Assembly: GCF_038024105.1 (NCBI RefSeq)
Contig: NZ_CP150661.1
Location: forward strand, 2,998,501 to 3,062,500
Origin: Polaribacter butkevichii
GTDB lineage: Bacteria; Bacteroidota; Bacteroidia; Flavobacteriales; Flavobacteriaceae
Length of the DNA: 64,000 nucleotides
Reading direction: 5' to 3'
The position numbers and the translations under genes were made by a program. Shown here piece by piece: positions 57,703 to 64,000 of this stretch. A model generated the notes under the pieces. That model worked only from the letters and a program-made list of their open reading frames with translations, was not told the origin of the DNA and searched no databases. Each line of letters starts with the position of its first letter. Positions within the stretch are counted from its first letter, which is position 1.

Positions 57703-57911
57703 ACAATACTTCCTGTATAATAAAAATTGCGCATTTCTGTAAAGAGAAAATAAAAACTAATTTATAAATGTTAGGTTGATGTTTGGATATTCATTTTAAA
57801 AATTATACTACTTATTTAATTCTCACTGTCTTTAAAATACATAGTCTTAATAGACTTCTACAAGTATTTTACATAAGGGCGGTAGTATAAAAATTTTAGC
57901 AGAATTTGTAA

Positions 57912-57941
57912 ATAAAAAATCCACTTATTACTAAGTGGATT
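57912..57941 (-). terminator. Terminator of the M20 dipeptidase gene
   Basis: Minus-strand stem AATCCACTTA / TAAGTGGATT followed by Ts, only 5 bases after the stop. Confidence 0.88.
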
Positions 57942-57946
57942 GATTT

Positions 57947-59335
57947 TTATTTTGAAAGTTCTGTGAAATATTTATAAAAATAAGGAATTGTTTCTATACC
58001 TTTTAGGTAATTAAAAACTCCAAAATGCTCGTTTGGTGAGTGAATTGCGTCAGAATCTAGGCCAAACCCCATTAATATTGTCTTACTTTTTAAGTGTTGT
58101 TCAAATAAGGCAACAATTGGTATACTACCACCACTTCTTTGCGGAATAGGTGTTTTACCAAAGGTTGTTTCATATGCTTTGCTTGCTGCTTTGTATGCAA
58201 TATTGTCTATTGGTGTTACATAGCCTTGGCCTCCATGATGTGGTTTTACAATTACGGTTACCGATTTAGGAGCAATACTTTCAAAATGTTTTTTAAACAA
58301 TTCTGTAATTTCTTTCCAATCCTGATTAGGCACTAAACGCATAGATATTTTAGCAAAAGCTTTACTAGCAATTACTGTTTTTGCACCTTCTCCTGTATAA
58401 CCTCCCCAAATTCCGTTTACATCTAAGGTTGGTCTTATAGAGTTACGTTCGTTAGTGGAGTATCCTTTTTCACCATAAACTTCATTAATTTTTAAAGCCT
58501 CTTTGTAGTTTTTTAGAGAAAATGGAGCTTTTGCCATCTCAGCTCTTTCTTCTGTAGATAATTCCTCTACATTGTTATAAAAACCAGGTATGGTAATATG
58601 ATTGTTTTCATCGTGTAATGAAGCAATCATTTTTGTTAAAATATTAATAGGATTGGCAACTGCGCCTCCATACAAACCAGAATGTAAATCTCTATTTGGT
58701 CCAGTAACTTCTACTTCTACATAACTCAAACCACGTAAACCTGTTGTAATTGACGGAATATCGTTTGCAATCATGCCTGTATCAGAAATTAAAATAACAT
58801 CGTTTGCTAGTTTTTCTTTGTTTCTAGGAACAAACCAAGCCAAACTTTCTGAGCCAACTTCTTCTTCACCTTCAATCATAAATTTTACATTACAAGGTAA
58901 GTTTCCGGTAGAAGTCATGTATTCTAATGCTTTTACATGCATATACATTTGCCCTTTGTCATCACAAGAACCACGAGCAAATATAGCACCTTCAGGATGT
59001 ATCTCTGTTTTTTTTATTACTGGTTCAAAAGGAGGAGAGGTCCATAATTCAATAGGATCGGCTGGTTGAACGTCATAATGACCGTAAACTAACACTGTAG
59101 GTAAGTTTTTATCAATAATTTTTTCTCCGTAAATAATAGGATACCCTGGTGTTTCACACATTTCTACTTTCTCACATCCTGCTTTTTTAAGGCTCTCAAG
59201 TACAAAATCTGCAGTTAGTAAAACGTCTTTTTTGTAGGCAGAATCAGCACTTACAGAAGGAATTTTAAGTAAATCAATCAATTCATTTAAGAATCGTTCT
59301 TTGTTGTCTTTTATATAAGATTGAATTGTATTCAT
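57947..59335 (-). CDS. M20-family dipeptidase
   Basis: 462 residues. A zinc-dependent dipeptidase of the carnosinase-like M20 group: LVYGHYDVQP (first metal ligand), ARGSCDDKGQMYMH (bridging Asp), EGEEEVGS (catalytic Glu) and SGGSIPIV near the C-terminus. Has the lid/dimerisation domain inserted at about 190-350. No signal peptide, so probably cytosolic. A single gene. Confidence 0.93.
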   Translation of the reverse strand: MNTIQSYIKDNKERFLNELIDLLKIPSVSADSAYKKDVLLTADFVLESLKKAGCEKVEMCETPGYPIIYGEKIIDKNLPTVLVYGHYDVQPADPIELWTSPPFEPVIKKTEIHPEGAIFARGSCDDKGQMYMHVKALEYMTSTGNLPCNVKFMIEGEEEVGSESLAWFVPRNKEKLANDVILISDTGMIANDIPSITTGLRGLSYVEVEVTGPNRDLHSGLYGGAVANPINILTKMIASLHDENNHITIPGFYNNVEELSTEERAEMAKAPFSLKNYKEALKINEVYGEKGYSTNERNSIRPTLDVNGIWGGYTGEGAKTVIASKAFAKISMRLVPNQDWKEITELFKKHFESIAPKSVTVIVKPHHGGQGYVTPIDNIAYKAASKAYETTFGKTPIPQRSGGSIPIVALFEQHLKSKTILMGFGLDSDAIHSPNEHFGVFNYLKGIETIPYFYKYFTELSK

Positions 59336-59388
59336 TAAAGATATTTTTTATTTCTTCATCAAAAGTAGAAAAATAATTATGAACTGCT

Positions 59389-59417
59389 TTGCAGTTTCGA
59401 ACTATTGTTTATATTTG
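59389..59417 (+). promoter_or_regulatory. Promoter of tRNA-Leu
   Basis: TTG at 59389-59391, 18 bases, TATATTTG at 59410-59417, followed by CA, 23 bases before the tRNA. Confidence 0.75.
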
Positions 59418-59440
59418 CACCCCAATTTAATGGTAAAGTT

Positions 59441-59522
59441 GCAGGCGTGGTGGAATTGGTAGACACGCTAGACTTAGGATCTAGTGCCGCGAGGTGTGAG
59501 AGTTCGAGTCTCTCCGCCTGTA
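59441..59522 (+). tRNA. tRNA-Leu (anticodon UAG)
   Basis: 82 bases with a complete cloverleaf. Acceptor GCAGGCG pairs with CGCCTGT; discriminator A; CCA not encoded. Anticodon arm CTAGA-CTTAGGA-TCTAG gives TAG, reading CUA and related Leu codons. A long variable arm (GCCGCGAGGTGTG region) and the T arm GAGAG-TTCGAGT-CTCTC are as expected for a leucine tRNA. Confidence 0.97.
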
Positions 59523-59527
59523 CAATC

Positions 59528-59566
59528 AACCCTCTAATCTCTTGATTTAGAGGGTTTTGTTTTTTC
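59528..59566 (+). terminator. Terminator of tRNA-Leu
   Basis: Stem AACCCTCTAA / TTAGAGGGTT with a 9-base loop, then TTTGTTTTTT, six bases after the tRNA. Confidence 0.85.
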
Positions 59567-59567
59567 A

Positions 59568-59591
59568 GGTGTCAAAATAGGTGTCAAAAAT
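59568..59591. repeat. Direct repeat downstream of tRNA-Leu
   Basis: AGGTGTCAAAA occurs twice in tandem (AGGTGTCAAAATAGGTGTCAAAA) between the tRNA terminator and the insertion sequence. Short repeats like this are often seen beside tRNA genes that host integrated elements; they may be leftovers of an attachment or integrase-binding site. Confidence 0.4.
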
Positions 59592-59623
59592 GGATCAAGT
59601 CAAAAAGTTGTGGGATTTTAGGA

Positions 59624-60616
59624 TTAGGCAAAAATAGTAGTAAGTCTATATAAGAAAAAATCCACATTTCTGACGCCTCTAAACTGTGCTCTAAAGGCTT
59701 TAATTTTAGCATTGAATGATTCTGCAGAAGCATTAGTACTTCGGTTATCAAAATAGTTTAAGATGTTTTTATAATGTATGGACATAGTTCTAGCTATCGT
59801 GCTGAAGCTTTTAAACGCTGCTTGTCTTACTTTTTCATCCCATTTAGCAAGTCTTATAAGTGCTGATGTTTTATCTGTAGTGTTATTGAATATCCAAGAT
59901 AGATTTTGGCATAACTTGTATGCTTTCTCTATATCAGGATATTTTTCAAACAGTATTTCTGCTCTTATGGCTTGATTTTTAGTCCATTTACTGCTGGATT
60001 TATATAATAGATATCTGCTTCTAGCTAATAGTTGTTTAAGTGTATCTCCATTAGGTAATAGTTTTGGGGTGTATTTTAAAGATTTACTTCTGGCGTTTTC
60101 AATGGCATCATTCTCAGTATCAATCGCTTCCCATCGATGTTTAATTCTTATTTCTTGCAGTGCATCTAATGCTAATTTTTGCACATGAAAACGATCTATT
60201 ACTAAGGCAGCGTTTGGAAAGGATTTCTTGACTATAAGGCCCATATTTCCCGCCATATCTAAGGTTACTTCCATAACTTTCTTCCTATGTTTTAAAGGAA
60301 TTTTATGAAGTATTTTTATGACAACTTCGGCTTTAGTTCCTTTGATCATGGCTACTATTGCGCCTTTCTTTCCTTTAGCTAATTTATTTGTTATTATGGT
60401 ATATAAATCACCGTTAGAAAAGGCAGTTTCGTCAAGTGATAAGTGAGTCCATAAATTCTTTGCAAACAATAACCAGTCTGTTGCGTGCTTCTGTTGATCC
60501 CAAGCTTTAAAGTCACTTAAATAATCTTTATACTGTCTTTGTAAACTTCTAGGGTTTACGCCGTAGAAATTAGCTACAGTAGTAGTGCTAGTTGCGTTAT
60601 TACTGACTGATATCTT
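59624..60616 (-). CDS. ISAon1-type transposase, main part
   Basis: The frame is open from 60616 to the stop at 59624 (330 codons). The first ATG/GTG/TTG in it is TTG 60469, but the coding signal and the family-like stretch FYGVNPRSLQRQYKDYLS lie upstream, before that codon. So it is most likely translated as a continuation of the ORF at 60600-60950, by a frameshift. It has the DDE-type catalytic segments HLSLDETAFSNGDLYT, TLDMAGNM and DRFHVQKLALDAL, and ends with NASAESFNAKIKAFRAQFRG, typical of ISL3-like DDE transposases. Confidence 0.85.
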   Translation of the reverse strand, partial: KISVSNNATSTTTVANFYGVNPRSLQRQYKDYLSDFKAWDQQKHATDWLLFAKNLWTHLSLDETAFSNGDLYTIITNKLAKGKKGAIVAMIKGTKAEVVIKILHKIPLKHRKKVMEVTLDMAGNMGLIVKKSFPNAALVIDRFHVQKLALDALQEIRIKHRWEAIDTENDAIENARSKSLKYTPKLLPNGDTLKQLLARSRYLLYKSSSKWTKNQAIRAEILFEKYPDIEKAYKLCQNLSWIFNNTTDKTSALIRLAKWDEKVRQAAFKSFSTIARTMSIHYKNILNYFDNRSTNASAESFNAKIKAFRAQFRGVRNVDFFLYRLTTIFA

Positions 60617-60950
60617 TTAAAAAAGCAGCAAATTCACTAGTTATTCTAGTACCTTTTGCTACTAATTGCCAATCTCTAGTAACTACTTTTTTAGAATTTT
60701 CTTCAACCCAACGTCGTCTAATAACGTGTAGAAAAACGTTTTTACCTCGAATAGGGAAATCTTGAATAGTAGCTTCAGGAAAAAAACCTTTAGAACTTAA
60801 TTTAAGTGCTTTAAATTCTTCTGGAATTGTATTTAATTCTGTGAAATGGAAATGAAGTTCTCCATTTTTAACTTCGTGTTTCGTTAATTTAAAATAGTCA
60901 ACAAGAATTTCTGGTAATAATAGTTTTGTTAGTTCAATTGAAGTATCCAA
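60600..60950 (-). CDS. ISAon1-type transposase, N-terminal region
   Basis: 116 residues. The N-terminal DNA-binding part of the transposase, rich in basic residues (FLHVIRRRWVEENSKKVV). It ends at TAA 60600-60602. The downstream frame overlaps by 17 bases (60616-60600) and is offset by +1 (or -2). TTTTTTAAAAG at 60624-60614 on this strand is a plausible slippery site just at the overlap. Confidence 0.85.
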   Translation of the reverse strand: MDTSIELTKLLLPEILVDYFKLTKHEVKNGELHFHFTELNTIPEEFKALKLSSKGFFPEATIQDFPIRGKNVFLHVIRRRWVEENSKKVVTRDWQLVAKGTRITSEFAAFLKDISQ

Positions 60951-60962
60951 AATAGAGGTTTA

Positions 60963-61280
60963 TTAGAAAGCAAAGTTCATGCTTTTTAATTTACTCCACA
61001 ATTTTTTGTGTTGATCCGCAAGTTCAGCATCAACAATAATGTTACAACCATTTTGTATAATGACTTTGTCAATTACTCCAGATTTTTTTAATCTGTTTGC
61101 TTTGGAGGTACTAACATCTATAAATTTTACAATTCCTTATATATCATAAACATATTTTTTACCTTTTTCTGGTTCTAAATTTTTTGAAGGTAATTCATTG
61201 TTTAGGTTGTTCTGTAAGAATATAAGCTCTTCTCCTGTCATTTGAAAAAGTGGTTTTTCTTTTATTGTTTCTAAATTCAT
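60963..61280 (-). pseudogene. DUF3853 gene with an in-frame nonsense codon
   Basis: A 106-codon frame from ATG 61280 to TAA 60963. Translation begins NLETIKEKPLFQMTGEEL and later has SKANRLKKSGVIDKVI, which matches DUF3853, a small helix-turn-helix/excisionase-like family common in Bacteroidetes integrative elements. Codon 48 is TAA (61139-61137) where the family usually has a sense codon (KYVYDI, stop, GIVKFI). The remaining frame is intact, so the lesion is recent. It supports this region being a decayed mobile element. Confidence 0.75.
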
Positions 61281-61377
61281 AATTCTAGTTTTTAATATTA
61301 TACAAAGTTGTGCGCATCAACTGTTATATTCGAACAATGTAAAACTAGATAAAATGACGTTTTTGGGAAGGTGGAAA

Positions 61378-61409
61378 TAGCGTAAAAACTTGAGTAGGTT
61401 TTTACGCTA
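61378..61409. terminator. Perfect 12-base hairpin
   Basis: TAGCGTAAAAAC, 8-base loop, GTTTTTACGCTA, between the DUF3853 pseudogene and the small ORF at 61482. There is no long T run on either side; it could be a weak terminator or a remnant of the decayed element. Confidence 0.4.
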
Positions 61410-61481
61410 AACAAGTGTAATCAATAGCTTATTGATTATTTAATTGTGGTATTTCTATGGAAGATAGTTGTTAAAAAAACT

Positions 61482-61640
61482 CTAAGAGGTTAATGGAGTT
61501 ATTTTATCTTTAAGCAGAGTATCAATTCTTTCAGCAAATGCTTCTTCATTCTCTATGGCACTTTTAGATTTTACAATTCGATATTTTCTATCGTAATATC
61601 TCTTCGTAAACTTAAATTCTTTTAAATTCCTTTCAACCAT
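61482..61640 (-). CDS. Small ORF, possible remnant
   Basis: A 52-residue frame from ATG 61640 (VERNLKEFKFTKRYYDRKY at the start, ending TPLTS). Charged, helical, no known family. It sits upstream of the DUF3853 pseudogene on the same strand. It may be a small gene of the lost element or chance; coding is plausible from its even codon use but not shown. Confidence 0.35.
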   Translation of the reverse strand: MVERNLKEFKFTKRYYDRKYRIVKSKSAIENEEAFAERIDTLLKDKITPLTS

Positions 61641-61816
61641 TGTTCATACAATATATACATGTACTTATTATTAAGAACAATTTTAGTAAGGTTTTTCTTT
61701 GTATATAATCAGGTTTTCCTTTTGTGTGTTCCCTTTTTTCGTTGAGATATTAAAAAAGTTGGGTTTATATATAGGTACACTTTTTCAATTCAAATAAACT
61801 TATAGAATAAAAAAGG

Positions 61817-61875
61817 TCGGGCTTTCCACTATATCTTTTGCGAAAAGCAAAAAGGATGCCGTTTCAATCCCTAAC
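61817..61875 (+). repeat. Dispersed repeat family A, partial copy 5
   Basis: GGGCTTTCCACTATATCTTTTGCG and AAAAGGATGCCGTTTCAATCCCTAA are recognisable; the left and right ends are worn. It most resembles copy 1 in its hairpin (TATCTTTT / AAAAAGGAT). Confidence 0.6.
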
Positions 61876-61969
61876 ACAAAGCCTGTAATTGTAATTAGCA
61901 AGAAGAAAACAAGCCTACAAAGAACAATTTCAACAAATAGCCACCCCATTTGTTCTTCATATAAAAAAA

Positions 61970-61996
61970 CGTCATTGCGAAGCACGAAGCAATCCC
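61970..61996. repeat. Dispersed repeat family B, fragment
   Basis: CGTCATTGCGAAGCACGAAG followed by CAATCCC, close to the end of the family B copy at 22038. Confidence 0.55.
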
Positions 61997-62495
61997 TTTC
62001 TTCTAATAAATTAAGCTTCTGAGCAAATCGAAGCCTATGTATTCAACAGAAACTTACACGATACTTGTCTTCTAGTAATCCGTTTATTTTTAGATTTAAT
62101 TCTATTTACAAAGTTTCTACTTCATCTATAAGAGACCTTTTTCACAATTTCCTTTCCCTTAAAATAAAAAAAACAATCATTTACAGGCTTTATTTAAAAG
62201 CAAAAAAACAAATCCAAGTAACCAGGTAAAGCTATTTCAAAGATAACATTGACCAGAGTAGTAGTCGTTTTATCTAAAATTAGAGAACAAGAAACCTATT
62301 TAGACTAAATTTTCAGCTGACACTCTTTCCTTTTTTTAATGTTCTTATGTTGTAAAAAGTAGCAATTATCCCCAAAACCCAGATAAAACCCAATAACCTT
62401 AAAAAAATAACAAAAAAATATTTCATGTAACTTACTAGAAACAAAATAATTAGGAGAAGTATGTAAAATAAACAAAAAAAAGGGTTAAAAAATAG

Positions 62496-62525
62496 TTGTT
62501 AGATTAAAAATGTGTTGTAAGTTTG
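62496..62525 (+). promoter_or_regulatory. rRNA operon promoter P1
   Basis: TTG at 62496-62498, 19 bases, TAAGTTTG at 62518-62525, followed by CAGCCGCTAA, the same discriminator as P3. Confidence 0.75.
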
Positions 62526-62653
62526 CAGCCGCTAACAGCAATATTAGTTTGTTAGTCACGTTCATTGAGAGTTTGTAAATCGAGTGAAAATTAAGGAGTT
62601 AAACCGGTAAATTTGCAAAAATTTTATCAAAAAAAACTTTAATTTTTATTAGG

Positions 62654-62681
62654 TTGGTTTGTAAAAAACGTTGTATGTTTG
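62654..62681 (+). promoter_or_regulatory. rRNA operon promoter P2
   Basis: TTG at 62654-62656, 17 bases, TATGTTTG at 62674-62681, followed by CAGTCCG. Confidence 0.75.
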
Positions 62682-62757
62682 CAGTCCGAAAATTTCGGCA
62701 AAAAGTTCAGTGTTTTTTTACAGGTAAAATAAAATAAAAAAAAGTTTATTTTTTTAT

Positions 62758-62787
62758 TGTCAGATTAGAAATAGTTTGTATGTTTGC
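62758..62787 (+). promoter_or_regulatory. rRNA operon promoter P3
   Basis: TTG at 62758-62760, 19 bases, TATGTTTG at 62780-62787, followed by CAGCCGCTAAGAA. It is the nearest promoter, about 250 bases before 16S. Confidence 0.8.
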
Positions 62788-63040
62788 AGCCGCTAAGAAA
62801 TACAGCAAAACGATCAGAGAAAATTTGGAATAATCATTAAAACGATTAGTTAGTTCGATTCTAACATTTCTACAAAGTTGAGTTAAAGGTAAAGATTGAG
62901 TTTTATGACTTGTCGGTGCCGACTCGGCACAGTTCATTGAAAATATTGAAATTGACAGCGTAATTAAAGAGTAGAATAACCACATTATTAGATTAATGTA
63001 AAATTCTTTTGAAACTTATTCATTAAAATATTTAAAATAT
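62788..63040 (+). other. rRNA leader
   Basis: Transcribed leader before 16S rRNA. It contains a GC-rich hairpin GTGCCG-ACT-CGGCAC (62916-62930), notable in this AT-rich context, and the stretch GTTCATTGAAAATATTGAA. Probably includes antitermination and processing sites; none is proven from sequence. Confidence 0.5.

Positions 63041-64000
<960 letters not shown>

Larger units (their letters stand above)
59624..60950 (-). mobile_element. ISAon1-type insertion sequence (coding region)
   Basis: Two ORFs in different frames encode the N-terminal and main parts of an ISAon1-group transposase. Coordinates cover the coding part only; I could not find clear terminal inverted repeats or a target duplication, so the true ends are not set. 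It lies 12 bases from the DUF3853 pseudogene and 100 bases from tRNA-Leu. No internal stop is seen, so it may still be active. Confidence 0.8.
61641..62495. other. Decayed non-coding region
   Basis: About 850 bases with no supportable gene. It contains a partial family A repeat (61817-61875) and a family B fragment (61970-61996). The rest is AT-rich with scattered short ORFs lacking family signals. It probably is the eroded far part of the element next to tRNA-Leu. Confidence 0.5.

Noticed and set aside
59568..59591. Possible CRISPR-like repeat beside tRNA-Leu
   Set aside because: Only two 11-base units without spacers of regular size; no cas genes in the window.
61278..61640. Idea that the region beyond DUF3853 still encodes an integrase or relaxase
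   Set aside because: No frame with tyrosine recombinase or relaxase motifs was found; only a 52-residue ORF of unknown type.
61800..61985. 61-residue minus-strand frame
   Set aside because: It overlaps the family A and B repeats in a decayed region and has no family signal or promoter.
62746..62985. 79-residue minus-strand frame in the rRNA leader
   Set aside because: It runs across the P3 promoter and rRNA leader on the opposite strand; no coding evidence.

Overview
The window is an AT-rich chromosomal segment from a marine-type member of the Flavobacteriaceae; the 16S rRNA start, gene families and style look most like Polaribacter or a close relative (inference: no database search was possible). 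Supporting signs are the Bacteroidetes promoter form TTG-N17-21-TAnnTTTG before many genes, few Shine-Dalgarno sites, several TTG starts, lipoproteins, TonB/ExbBD and OmpA proteins with calcium-binding repeats, and an atpD-atpC pair kept apart from other ATP synthase genes. Most of the window is ordinary core genome.

Layout. 1-2633: 5' two thirds of mfd (minus). 2736-9444: a metal-uptake locus. A TonB-dependent receptor and a thioredoxin-like protein run leftward; a DtxR-type regulator, a membrane-anchored DtxR-FeoA fusion and FeoB run rightward. A perfect palindrome lies between the two arms, and feoB is cut by one in-frame TAA. 9517-21992: an AddA-like helicase-nuclease, kbl, an OmpA/TSP3 protein, atpDC, a lipoprotein, a membrane protein-histidine kinase-response regulator set, rbfA and a LolC/E-like permease. 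22205-31156: dusB, an EF-hand protein, lepA, a zinc peptidase, asparaginase, the exbB-X-exbD-exbD operon and an outer-membrane barrel protein. 31151-41727 (minus): a membrane protein, rpoN, asnS, an RND exporter, frr, pyrH, tsf, rpsB, rpsI, rplM. 41914-59335: metabolic and housekeeping genes (ilvE, mnmD, ruvC, hemW, corA, 5-FTHF cyclo-ligase, ade, phnA, an OmpA protein, an M20 dipeptidase) with small unknowns.

59441-62000 is the only accessory-looking part: tRNA-Leu(UAG), a two-frame ISAon1-type insertion sequence, a DUF3853 gene with a nonsense codon, and about 1 kb of decayed DNA. It probably marks the remnant of an integrated element. 62496-64000 is the start of an rRNA operon: three tandem promoters, a leader and the first ~960 nt of 16S rRNA.

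At least three dispersed intergenic repeat families occur. The largest (five copies) sits mainly between convergent genes and forms hairpins; one copy carries a second repeat family in its hairpin loop. No CRISPR array, phage or recognisable defence island is present. The most unusual items are the split feoB inside an otherwise intact regulated iron locus, the membrane-tethered DtxR-FeoA protein, and the repeat families.
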